Origin: Timonella senegalensis JC301 | GTDB lineage: Bacteria; Actinomycetota; Actinomycetes; Actinomycetales; Cellulomonadaceae | Reading direction: 5' to 3' | Assembly (NCBI RefSeq): GCF_000312125.1 | Contig: NZ_HE978642.1 | Coordinates: 619,342-683,341 of the forward strand | Length of the DNA: 64,000 bases | Made by a program: the position numbers and the translations under genes | Shown here: piece after piece, positions 33,281 through 41,507 of the stretch | Layout: every line of letters begins with the position of its first letter | Position numbering within the stretch: the first letter of the stretch is position 1 | Notes under the pieces: generated by a model | Databases searched by the model: none | The model's input: only the letters and a program-made list of their open reading frames with translations | What the model was told of the DNA's origin: nothing

Positions 33281-34338
33281 TCGGCCACCCCGTATGCAAG
33301 ACCAAGGGCAACAGTCGCTACGTTTTCATTGCCGCGAATGGATTCCAAGTTCACTCCCTTAGCTACCTTGACCCGCTCGAATGGGTTGCCCAACTGCACG
33401 GGCAGTCGGGTCGCCGAAGAAAGGAACTGACCAAACCCGTCTAACTTTGTGCCACCACCCGTAAGGACGATGAGATCGATCGGAGCACCGAGCCCTTTAG
33501 TTCCGTAGTACTGGATAGTGGAACGAATCGCGTTGACAAGAGTTGAGGTAACGGCCATGAGCGCTTCTGACACCTGCGCGCTCTCACTCTGTCCCTGATG
33601 TCCAATGCCAACACGACGCTTCATCCGTTCCGCATCGTTGGGCGCTATATTCATCGCGCTTGCAAGTGCCTCTGTAGCATCCTGGCCACCCTGAGGAAGC
33701 ACGCGCACAAATCGAGGTACGCCTCGTTCAGAAATGACCAAGTTCGAGATGCGGGCACCAACGTCCACAAATGCAACCGTGTACCTCCCAAGTTCCCCAC
33801 GCGAGAGGGCACGCTGGATCGCTAGAGGAGTGAAGTCCACCATCAGCGGAGTGAGTCCTCCGCGTTCCACGGCTAGAGCATTCGAAGTAACCATCTCGCG
33901 GATCGCTGCAACAAAGAGTCCAGATACGAGCCGCGAATCCTCAGTGGTTCTCTCACCGGTGGGGACAAAGTCGACAACGACATCTCCCAAACCCGTCGGG
34001 AGCAACTGCTCCGCGTGGAATGGAAGAGTTTTCTTCAACTGATTGAGCGGCTGCCAAGGCAAGTCGGCTTCGCGGACGATAACACGCTGGTTACCAACAC
34101 CGATGACAACTTCTTTGGCAGAGAATTTCCCCTTGTCCCACAACTTCTTGATTGCATCTGCCACTACGGCTGTCTCTACAACCTCGCCGTCCTGCAACGC
34201 ACCAATTGGTAGAGGAACCTCTGCGAATGCGGTAAGCGTTGGGTCGGACTTCCCCGGTCCTCCAGAGCCAAAGCTCATCTCGGCGGCCCGGACGGCACTC
34301 GTGCCTATATCCACGCCAATTGTCGATGTTCGTGCCAC
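33277..34338 (-). CDS. pilM: Type IV pilus assembly ATPase-like protein PilM
   Basis: Actin/FtsA-like cytoplasmic protein that binds the N-terminal peptide of PilN. The 353-aa sequence has the phosphate-1 motif IGVDIGTSAVRAAEM, the PilM region LPFHAEQLLPTGLGDVVVDF, phosphate-2 TVAFVDVGARISNLVISE and the adenosine motif IVLTGGGTKLDGFGQFL. First gene of the pilM-N-O block; 109 nt separate it from pilD. Confidence 0.95.
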   Translation of the reverse strand: MARTSTIGVDIGTSAVRAAEMSFGSGGPGKSDPTLTAFAEVPLPIGALQDGEVVETAVVADAIKKLWDKGKFSAKEVVIGVGNQRVIVREADLPWQPLNQLKKTLPFHAEQLLPTGLGDVVVDFVPTGERTTEDSRLVSGLFVAAIREMVTSNALAVERGGLTPLMVDFTPLAIQRALSRGELGRYTVAFVDVGARISNLVISERGVPRFVRVLPQGGQDATEALASAMNIAPNDAERMKRRVGIGHQGQSESAQVSEALMAVTSTLVNAIRSTIQYYGTKGLGAPIDLIVLTGGGTKLDGFGQFLSSATRLPVQLGNPFERVKVAKGVNLESIRGNENVATVALGLAYGVAE

Positions 34339-34447
34339 CGATCATCCTCTCGCTCAATAAAAAACAGACCAAGAGTCTTATCGGCAGAAGGCGCGGCCAA
34401 CTTGACTCTCAGCCTTGCTCAATCTTTGCACCCTCAACCAACCGGCG

Positions 34448-35272
34448 TTACAGCAGGAATGAGAGGTACCAATCAGCGATGGGCTCGGAAACGAAGAGAG
34501 CTACAAACCAGCCCAAAATCATCCAAGGTCCAAACGGGATTCCGGATTTTCGGCCTGCGCGTCGGGTGAGTAACAGCCAGGCTGAGAAGGCGCCACCTAT
34601 AAGGAAGGGTAAGAACCCTCCAACTATCAAGTAGTCCCACCCGAGCCATCCGAGAGACATTCCTAGAACGCCCGCGAGCTTTACGTCCCCGAATCCCATT
34701 CCCCCCACTATGCAGAGAACAAAGTAGAAGGCGTACAGCGCACCAGCAGCCAGAACTGCGCGCCCAACTGTGGCCCACCCAGCACCAGACACAACAGTCG
34801 CTAGCGCAATGAGTCCAAACATTATGGGATACGCGGGAAGGACAAGCCTGTTGGGCAACTTGTGCGTGTCAAGGTCGATGAAACCAAGCGCGACTCCGAG
34901 TGCCCCGAGGTACAAGAATGGCAGAGCGCCTACGACCATCTCGAGACTGTTGGCTCCGCTCACAAACTTCCACACGATGGCGAGGAGCACGGCACCGGTG
35001 AGGAGCTCCACGAGTGGGTAGCGTCCAGAAATGTGTGCCCTGCACGACCGACACTTTGCGCCGAGGAGCGCCCAAGAGATCACGGGAACGTTGTCATACC
35101 ACTTGATCGGGGTGTCGCAAGTTGGGCAACTACTTGGAGGCGCTACAAGGGATACGCCATTGGGAACGCGCCAAATCACCACGTTGAGGAATGATCCGAT
35201 ACAGAGGCCCAAAAGCCCAGCCAGTGCCATCAGCGGAATAATCCACGCTTCGCCAGCGGTCAAAGAAACCAT
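34448..35272 (-). CDS. pilD: Prepilin peptidase / N-methyltransferase PilD
   Basis: Integral membrane aspartyl protease that cleaves class III signal peptides of prepilins and N-methylates the new terminus. About 274 aa. The N-terminal methylase-associated domain has two CxxC pairs (CPTCDTPIKWYDNVPVISW..CRSC); the catalytic aspartates lie in FIDLDTHKLPN and GGMGFGDVKLAG. Multiple membrane helices. I chose ATG 35272 (MVSLTAGEAWIIPLMALAG), 4 nt after the stop of the PilX-like gene; the longer open frame overlaps that gene. Confidence 0.95.
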   Translation of the reverse strand: MVSLTAGEAWIIPLMALAGLLGLCIGSFLNVVIWRVPNGVSLVAPPSSCPTCDTPIKWYDNVPVISWALLGAKCRSCRAHISGRYPLVELLTGAVLLAIVWKFVSGANSLEMVVGALPFLYLGALGVALGFIDLDTHKLPNRLVLPAYPIMFGLIALATVVSGAGWATVGRAVLAAGALYAFYFVLCIVGGMGFGDVKLAGVLGMSLGWLGWDYLIVGGFLPFLIGGAFSAWLLLTRRAGRKSGIPFGPWMILGWFVALFVSEPIADWYLSFLL

Positions 35273-35276
35273 GAGG

Positions 35277-36893
35277 TTAGTTCCCTGCAACTTCCTTGTA
35301 GTCTCCGAGGGATGCTTCCAGTGGATCGTCAGGAACGTTCCACTTCTGGTAGTCCTTGCCGTTGCATGTCTCGACAACTATGGAGTTCCAGTTTCCACTG
35401 ATAATAGATCCGCTAGCCGACAAACACCGACCATTCACATCGACAATTGTCCATGAGGTCGTCGGATTTCCGGTATCGCCGTTTCGGGTCCACTGGGCAC
35501 TGGCTGACGAGCAGTCGATCCGGTTATCCGAGGTCCTGAATCGAGGGAATTTCTCAGGCTTGTAGGAGCCATCGGCAACTCCGCTTGGTCGACCACCAGC
35601 CACGATGCCCTCCCTCGTAGTGGTGATGAGGCAGTTCTTGGTTCCACCGGGCCTTACAGAGATTGTGGTCTTCACCGAAGACTCTCCTTGGTCCGCGTCC
35701 GGCTCTGTGTAGTACCACTTGTGGTTCCAGGAGAAGCTACCATTGCCGGTGGGGTCCTGCTTGCAGGGATAGGTGATCATGAAAGCTTTATCGATTTGCT
35801 CGTCCGTCACGTCGAGGCAACGACCAAACAAGCTCTGGTTTACAACCTGGTCGGTCTCACTCGACGCGTTACCTTTACCCACTGCGGGCAAGGGTACAGG
35901 CTTTGGATTGTTAGTCGAAGTTGATACGGAGATCGAATCTCCATCGCTGACATTCCCATCGGAGTTAACTATGTAACTGTTCCCGTATCCGGTATTGGAC
36001 GAGTTCTGTCCAAGCCATGTGTGCTGGCCGGTCCAGGAGAACCGCTGACCGAGCGGGTCGGTCTTCTCCAGCGTGCAGGGACGAAGTGTCATTGCAACTG
36101 GGGTGCTGTTGCTCGCACGCCCCGAGAGACAGAGTGGAAGTTGTCCGTCGAGGTCCGTCGAACTGAGGTGGATCATGTAGTCACTACGCCAGCTCCAAAG
36201 GTTCTGGGGTGACTTTTCCTTGCAACTCTCAGACTCCGCTTTTCGATATCGGACTCTGCTCCCCGTAGTCAAGGTCTCGGCAACCAAGCAGAACTGAGAA
36301 TTCGAGTCCATGATCTGCCCGCCACTGATGGTACGAGTGGTGAGCGGGAAGGTGTACTTGACCTCGATAGTCCGATCAGCCACGTCTGACATCACAGTTG
36401 CAGTCTCGTCCATACCTATGGAGGTGATGATCGCAAAGTGTGGAACTGCCTTCAGGCCAAACGCTGATGGCCCTTGAAAGCACTCCAGGGCTTCGTCTTC
36501 AAGCCACTGCTTCTCTCGACCTTCGGGGTCCTCTTTGTAATACCTAATTGTTGCGGAGAAGGAGGTGCTTACATCGCTACCGTCAACGGCACCACTTGCC
36601 TGGCACGGCAGGTAGTGAATCTCCCCAACCGTTTCGCCCGCGGCATCCACTGTAGTGGCGTTGCGAATCTGAGAGATCGTCGCATCAACTCCGGCCTGCG
36701 CGGCCGAAATTGTACGCGTGTTCTTGTTGCTGAAAAGCGTAGGGCGCACTTGGGAGAGCACGATTCCGAGCACGAGTGTGGACATGATCAGAATCATGAA
36801 CATCACCAGGATGACGCTCATGATTGCAACGCCGCTCTCGTCGCGCTTCATGCGTCGATCACCCTGGCTGCGAATGATGCGGATGATATTCAT
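35277..36893 (-). CDS. PilX/GspK-like minor pilin with ricin-type lectin-like module
   Basis: Modular minor pilin, 538 aa. Class III signal peptide: cleavage predicted after Gly21 in KRDESG|VAIMSVILVMFMILIMSTLVLGIVL. Residue +5 is Ser, not Glu, as in GspK/PilX-type pilins that sit at the pilus tip. A pilin-sized part (22 to about 185) is followed by about 340 residues with repeated units combining CL and a later Cys with an aromatic/Trp end: about 200-235 (QFCL..LWSW), 253-287 (PLCL..QRFSW), 357-393 (GRCL..FSWNHKW), 419-469 and 487-519 (GRCL..DYQKWNV). These resemble the QxW units of ricin-B beta-trefoils. I infer a carbohydrate-binding tip adhesin; the lectin call is by eye. The ATG overlaps the upstream pilW-like stop. 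Confidence 0.8.
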   Translation of the reverse strand: MNIIRIIRSQGDRRMKRDESGVAIMSVILVMFMILIMSTLVLGIVLSQVRPTLFSNKNTRTISAAQAGVDATISQIRNATTVDAAGETVGEIHYLPCQASGAVDGSDVSTSFSATIRYYKEDPEGREKQWLEDEALECFQGPSAFGLKAVPHFAIITSIGMDETATVMSDVADRTIEVKYTFPLTTRTISGGQIMDSNSQFCLVAETLTTGSRVRYRKAESESCKEKSPQNLWSWRSDYMIHLSSTDLDGQLPLCLSGRASNSTPVAMTLRPCTLEKTDPLGQRFSWTGQHTWLGQNSSNTGYGNSYIVNSDGNVSDGDSISVSTSTNNPKPVPLPAVGKGNASSETDQVVNQSLFGRCLDVTDEQIDKAFMITYPCKQDPTGNGSFSWNHKWYYTEPDADQGESSVKTTISVRPGGTKNCLITTTREGIVAGGRPSGVADGSYKPEKFPRFRTSDNRIDCSSASAQWTRNGDTGNPTTSWTIVDVNGRCLSASGSIISGNWNSIVVETCNGKDYQKWNVPDDPLEASLGDYKEVAGN

Positions 36894-37525
36894 GGACGAT
36901 TCATGCCTCCAATCAGGCAGACAGTGTACGGAGAGTTCGTTGATGAGTTCTGTGCCACAAACGTGACATCTAGTTGGCCACCACGAGGATCAGCGTCGGC
37001 GCCCAGGCCGGTGTCAAGGAAAATGTCGAGCTGCTGCTTGCTTGTCACCTTTCCGTTATTGTTACCAGCGCGTTGCACACGGAACGGCTGCTGCTCAGGT
37101 TGGGAGAGGTCATTACGCAACCGAGTGACCATCGTCTGCCATGCCGATGCTTTCGTAGTCCCGCTTGGCCAGGTTCTGCGTTGCAGTTCTCCCTTGTCAG
37201 TGACGTAGCGCCACTGCACGCACTCGGGAGTTCCGGTCGCAATGTTCGAATCGATCAAGTACTCAAAATAGATGGAGTTGCCAACCACACCGGGCTGGTT
37301 CACAGACGAGGCGTAGCGCACCTCTTTGTCTAGCCTCTGGTATGTAGTCCTCAATTGATCGCTCGCGTCTGCCACTGCCTGGGATCGGACCGTGCTCTTC
37401 GACATGCCCGCAACCGCCGTCAGAGTCACGCCGAGTAGAAGAACAAGGATCGCCATGGAGATAATGAGCTCCACAAGGCTCACTCCATCTTCGTTAGCAT
37501 CTGTCGCACGGTTGAGAAAACTCAT
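36890..37525 (-). CDS. PilW-like minor prepilin
   Basis: The 211-aa protein has a class III signal peptide: short leader to Gly14 in NEDG|VSLVELIISMAILVLLLGVTLTAVA with Glu at +5. The alpha-1 helix continues into VRSQAVADASDQLRTTYQRLDKEVRYASSV. The C-terminal beta domain contains the two-cysteine segment ECVQW...YTVCLIGG. Typical of PilW/PilJ-type minor pilins next to a PilX-like gene. It overlaps the upstream and downstream genes by 4 nt each, so all are made together. Confidence 0.88.
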   Translation of the reverse strand: MSFLNRATDANEDGVSLVELIISMAILVLLLGVTLTAVAGMSKSTVRSQAVADASDQLRTTYQRLDKEVRYASSVNQPGVVGNSIYFEYLIDSNIATGTPECVQWRYVTDKGELQRRTWPSGTTKASAWQTMVTRLRNDLSQPEQQPFRVQRAGNNNGKVTSKQQLDIFLDTGLGADADPRGGQLDVTFVAQNSSTNSPYTVCLIGGMNRP

Positions 37526-38907
37526 CGTCTCGTCACCTGAATCGTAACTGTGGCCTTATTGGACACGATCTCGGGAAAATCACGTACCTGAAGTGCGTAG
37601 GTCATCGTGCAGGTATTCGTGCCATTCGGTGCCGTTATCGTCACCTTTCCAGAAGCTGCATCGGCAACAGTTCTCGTGGCGCAACTTGGATTGGAAACAT
37701 TCACTAGCTGCACTGAGGCATCCGATGGCAAATCATTCCCGAAAAGCACAAAGTCCGCTGTCGTGTTGCGCTTCAAACTAATAGACTCGCCAACTGCTTT
37801 AGGCACCACATGGATCGTGATCTTTCGCTCCTCGGAGACCTGCCCACCGGGGCTGACCACCTCATAGGTGAACCACACAGCGTAGGCGGAATTGCCCTGC
37901 TGTGTGTACGTCACGTCCAGCCCTTCGTTGTGGTCCGCAGCGTTGTAGTTGGATCCGTCGATGGAGAGGCGTCCCTGTCCCCCAGCGCCAATGTTTGTGT
38001 CCGTGATTCGGATTGCATAGTCTTCCGGGTTTCCGGTGAGGTCCTGGAGATCCAGCTTGGTGCTCAAGTCGGAAGGTCCGTGCTTTACCGGAATCTCGAT
38101 TAACTCATCCACCGCAACTGGCTTGTCTTCAGCAAGTTCGATGGTCACGCGAGCCGGGCGTGCACTTGGGAAACGCTGACCCACTAGGTTTGCGTCGTCA
38201 TCCACCAAGTAGTAATAGAACACCACGGGTCCCGCGCCGGCATCCACTGGTGCGTCAAACTGCACGTCCCCGTTAGCGTCAACAGAAAGGCCCTTACTCT
38301 CAAGTGCTAGCTTTGAGCGTTCTCGGGCCGCGAGTACTGTGTCCGGGACCTTATCCATAGAGAACATGTCGAGGTCCGGGTCATTCGTCAGAACCACGTT
38401 GATTCGACGCGTTGAATCAATGTTTTCAGTACCAAAGTCATTACCAAGCAGCTCTGCGGTGATCTTGCTAGAGGTACCCGGCCCCTTCTTGAACGAGTCC
38501 TCGAACGGGCGAGGGAGCACGTGGATCGTGATGTTCGCCGGAGTCGACTTCTCCATTGAGGTACTACGGACCGCATATTTTGAGGTCACTGGGCCCGCAA
38601 GTTTTGTGTCGGTTGGCGGCGTGTAAATGACGCCGTTGATTCGGCTTCCAGTGCCAACCGCGAGAGTCCCGTGAGTGGGAGTGGCCAGGTCCACGATTGG
38701 GCTCACCGTACCAGCGGTGTTGTATTCAACTTCATCGTTTGCCACAATCGCGAAGAACTGCGCCGGGTCGCCTGCAGAAATCGAGAGGTCATCGTCATAG
38801 GCGTATGGCTTGAGCACCGTGTTCCACAGCACGTCCGTGCTTGGATCGATGAGGGTGGCCAGGCGGTAGCTGCGTGGCGTCGCAGTCTGGTTTTCCGCCC
38901 ACTTCAC
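37522..38907 (-). pseudogene. C-terminal cadherin/Ig-like part of the interrupted PilV-like pilin
   Basis: 461 aa with no signal peptide. It continues, in the same reading frame, the PilV-like pilin upstream beyond a single TAG at 38929-38931. The first residues (KWAENQTATPRSYRLATLIDPSTD) complete the pilin's last beta strands. Then come several ~90-residue repeats of the bacterial cadherin-like/tandem-95 style: AYDDDLSISAGDPAQFFAIVANDEV, VIYTPP, LLGNDFGTENIDS, FVLFGNDLPSDASVQLVNVS, with ..VTIQV-type closing strands. A GTG at 38907 has AGGA 5 nt upstream, so separate translation is possible, but the product would stay cytoplasmic. I read it as the stalk/adhesive part of one 645-codon modular pilin. 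Confidence 0.75.
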
Positions 38908-38928
38908 TACGATCCTGACGCGATATAA

Positions 38929-39459
38929 CTAGACGTAGTCGTCAGAGTTGATCGAGGGCTGATCCTTCACGCAGTCGTCTGCGGTCTTGGAGGCGAGTTT
39001 GGATCGGTAGCACGAGCCAATAAGTGTAGTGATGGTGTACGACTGTGAGTCGACGGTTCGGGTCTGTTCCAAGGGGACCCACTGGGAGGCGTCAGTCAGT
39101 CCCGAGCTGGGGTCCCAGGCAATGTTCATGTCCGCTGTGTCTTGGCTGTCGAACGCGGTAGCCGCAGTCCATGAAGTCTGAACGCTCGCCTTCGAGCGCC
39201 CTCTCACCAGGCCACTAGTGCCAGCTGCATCGACCGCACCGGGCGCGACTGTCCGAGCCTGCTCAACGGCGCTGTTCGCAAGCATCACCGCCGCCTGCTT
39301 CCGCTGTGACTCGGATACCGTGCTCACGCCCGAAACAAAGAAGGTCAGAGCGGCGGCTGCGAGCATTCCCGTGAGCACTATCGCTACGACCACCTCGATG
39401 AGGGAGAAACCATCCTCAGCAGTGCACTCGTTGGAGTGTTGGGGAAACGGAGATGACAC
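38929..39459 (-). CDS. PilV-like prepilin head, ended by an in-frame amber codon
   Basis: The 176-aa product has a class III signal peptide with cleavage after Gly17 in ECTAEDG|FSLIEVVVAIVLTGMLAAAALTFFVSG, Glu at +5. The rest resembles actinobacterial PilV-type pilins: QAAVMLANSAVEQARTVAPG, then VDSQSYTITTLIGSCYRSK. It stops at TAG in the middle of what should be the next strand; the frame continues LYRVRIVVKWAENQ beyond it. As it stands, the product would be a pilin lacking its last strands and its whole adhesive module. Stop suppression, a real mutation or a base-call error cannot be told apart here. Confidence 0.85.
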   Translation of the reverse strand: MSSPFPQHSNECTAEDGFSLIEVVVAIVLTGMLAAAALTFFVSGVSTVSESQRKQAAVMLANSAVEQARTVAPGAVDAAGTSGLVRGRSKASVQTSWTAATAFDSQDTADMNIAWDPSSGLTDASQWVPLEQTRTVDSQSYTITTLIGSCYRSKLASKTADDCVKDQPSINSDDYV

Positions 39460-39543
39460 GAAAGCTCCTAGAAGCGGCAGTGATCAGCGGATGACGGACG
39501 GGGCTTGGAAAGTTTGAGGCGACCAGCGCCCCTCAAATACAGA

Positions 39544-39581
39544 ATGGGTGGTGCCCGCCTTTTGGCGAAGGCACCACCCAT
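39544..39581 (-). terminator. Terminator after the major pilin gene
   Basis: Perfect 12-bp stem ATGGGTGGTGCC / GGCACCACCCAT with a 14-nt loop, 80 nt downstream of pilA and 85 nt upstream of the PilV-like gene. It would lower minor-pilin expression relative to PilA. Confidence 0.8.
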
Positions 39582-39660
39582 GCGTTTAGCTGGCTAGAAG
39601 AACTCTCAGTTAGTAAGACTGCCCGTATTCAAGCCAAGAGAAGCGTTGTGAACCCCGCGG

Positions 39661-40095
39661 TCACTTCCCTTCTGGGTCGAGTCCACCATCCTTGCTGTCG
39701 TATGTGAACGTCTTACCCGAACCCTTCTCGTCGTTCGTTCCAGTCAGAACGTAGCTCTCACCTTTGTCTTCGTAGGTGAACTCAGTGTTCGGGTCAGAGA
39801 TCTTGATCAAGGCCGCATCGTCGGCGCTTCCCACCTTGACCTTGCCATTCTCATCCTTTGCGACAGTCCCGTCAGCTGGGTAGGCCTGGTTGTCGACGTA
39901 GTAGCTCTCAACCTCGTTTGCGATGGAGCGAAGGTCCGACTTGATGCCTGCGTCGACTGCCTTCTGGCGCTGGTTCATGAAGACAGGGATCGCGATCGCG
40001 GAGAGGATTCCGATGATGATGACGACCACGAGAAGCTCGATCAGGGTGAAGCCCTTTTCCTTCTCGTTCAGGGACTTGCTGATGCGTGCGATCAT
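39661..40095 (-). CDS. pilA: Major type IV pilin PilA
   Basis: Structural pilus subunit, about 144 aa. Prepilin leader ends in NEKEKG|FTLIELLVVVIIIGILSAIAIPVFMNQRQKA, the classic type IVa motif with Glu at +5. The short globular domain (SDLRSIANEVESYYVDNQAYPADGTV...FTYEDKGESYVLTGTNDEKG) has no cysteine pair, as in many Gram-positive pilins. I chose ATG 40095 with AAAGGTG 7 nt upstream; the longer open frame upstream is noncoding leader. Flanked by its own leader and a strong terminator, as expected for the most abundant product of the locus. Confidence 0.96.
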   Translation of the reverse strand: MIARISKSLNEKEKGFTLIELLVVVIIIGILSAIAIPVFMNQRQKAVDAGIKSDLRSIANEVESYYVDNQAYPADGTVAKDENGKVKVGSADDAALIKISDPNTEFTYEDKGESYVLTGTNDEKGSGKTFTYDSKDGGLDPEGK

Positions 40096-40274
40096 TGAGC
40101 GCACCTTTCTGATAGTTCGTGCGAAGAATTGATGCCGGGCCTCGTGCACAACTGCGGAACTTGGCCACCGGGATGTGTATCGGCGCAGTTGAGGGGAACC
40201 TTTAGTAAGTTCTTTCAAGATATTTTCGTGAAGACCGGTTTCCCTGGAAAAAGGGACTTCAACCAGCTTCCCCG

Positions 40275-41507
40275 CTACTGAACGAGGTCGAAGACGCTGA
40301 ATACCGGCATGTACAGAGCAATCACCATTCCGCCAACGATTCCACCGATGAGGAGGATCATGAGTGGCTCGATGAGGCTGGTGAGCTGCTCTGTGGTTGC
40401 TTCAACTTCTGCGTCATAGAACTCGGCAATCTTTTCGAGCATGACGTCCATGGCGCCGGTGTCTTCACCGATCGCGATCATCTGGACCACCATGGGAGGG
40501 AAGATAGGGTGTTCGGCGAGGGGAGCTGTTAGCCCCTTGCCTCGGCGCACATTGTTGATGATGTCCTGGGTGGCCTTTTCCACCACATAGTTACCGCTCG
40601 CCTCCCCCACGATCTCTAGGGCTTGAAGCACGGGAACGCCGGCGCGGAGCATTGCCCCTAGGTTTCGGGTGAACCGTGCTACAGCAATTTTCTGTGTGAG
40701 TGCGCCGAAGACCGGCATCTTCAGCTTGAGGGGATCAACCTTTTCCCGAACAGACTTGTTGTTCTTGATTCGGCCCCACCACACAAATGCGATGACAACC
40801 AAAACCAAGAGCGGCCACACCGCGACCTTGAGGAAGTTCGACATGTCCACCAAGATCTGGGTTGCCCATGGCAAGTCGCCTCCGAGGGAGTCAAAGATTC
40901 CCGCGAACACGGGAACAATGAAGAGAAGCATTCCCACAGAAGCCAGAATCGCTACGACGAGCACAACAACCGGATAGGTCATCGCGGACTTCACCTTGGC
41001 GTTGAGCTTGACCTCATCCTCAAAGTTCTTGGCGAGGTTAAGGAGCGTCTGATCAAGGAACCCGCCCGTTTCACCGGCCTTGACCATGTTGATCATGAGC
41101 GGAGGGAAGACTAGCGGGTGCTTGGCCAATCCCGCAGACAATGAAAGTCCTGTCTCCACGTCGGTTCGGACCGTGTTGAGGATTCCCCGCAACGTTGGGT
41201 TTTCCGTCTGTTCCGTCAGGGTCGCCAGTGCGCGGATGAGGGATAGACCCGCGCCAATCATGGTCGCCATCTGGCGCAGCATGATGGCGATGTCCTTGAG
41301 TTTGACCTTGTCGGTGATTCCGGGGATACGAACGTCAGCATTCAGCCCCGTGGTCTTGACCTCGGTAATGTTGATCGGCTGGGTACCACTCGACATGAGC
41401 CTCTGCGCAACCGCTGACTCCGAACGACCGGTCAGCTTTCCCTTGACTACATTTCCGGCCTTGTCCAAGGCCTCGTAGCTAAAAGTTCTTGCATCAATAT
41501 CAGTCAT
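40275..41507 (-). CDS. pilC: Type IV pilus platform protein PilC
   Basis: Polytopic inner-membrane platform protein (GspF family) that is turned by PilB/PilT. 410 aa with two GspF repeats: the first around LKDIAIMLRQMATMIGAGLSLIRALATLTEQ, the second around IAVARFTRNLGAMLRAGVPVLQALEIVGEASGN. Membrane segments include YPVVVLVVAILASVGMLLFIVPVF, VWPLLVLVVIAFVWW and LMILLIGGIVGGMVIALYMPVF. Its ATG overlaps the pilT stop by one base. Confidence 0.97.
   Translation of the reverse strand: MTDIDARTFSYEALDKAGNVVKGKLTGRSESAVAQRLMSSGTQPINITEVKTTGLNADVRIPGITDKVKLKDIAIMLRQMATMIGAGLSLIRALATLTEQTENPTLRGILNTVRTDVETGLSLSAGLAKHPLVFPPLMINMVKAGETGGFLDQTLLNLAKNFEDEVKLNAKVKSAMTYPVVVLVVAILASVGMLLFIVPVFAGIFDSLGGDLPWATQILVDMSNFLKVAVWPLLVLVVIAFVWWGRIKNNKSVREKVDPLKLKMPVFGALTQKIAVARFTRNLGAMLRAGVPVLQALEIVGEASGNYVVEKATQDIINNVRRGKGLTAPLAEHPIFPPMVVQMIAIGEDTGAMDVMLEKIAEFYDAEVEATTEQLTSLIEPLMILLIGGIVGGMVIALYMPVFSVFDLVQ

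Noticed and set aside
37522..38907. Reading the cadherin-like frame as an independent intact gene
   Set aside because: It starts in mid pilin fold, in the same frame as the PilV-like gene, and lacks any export signal.
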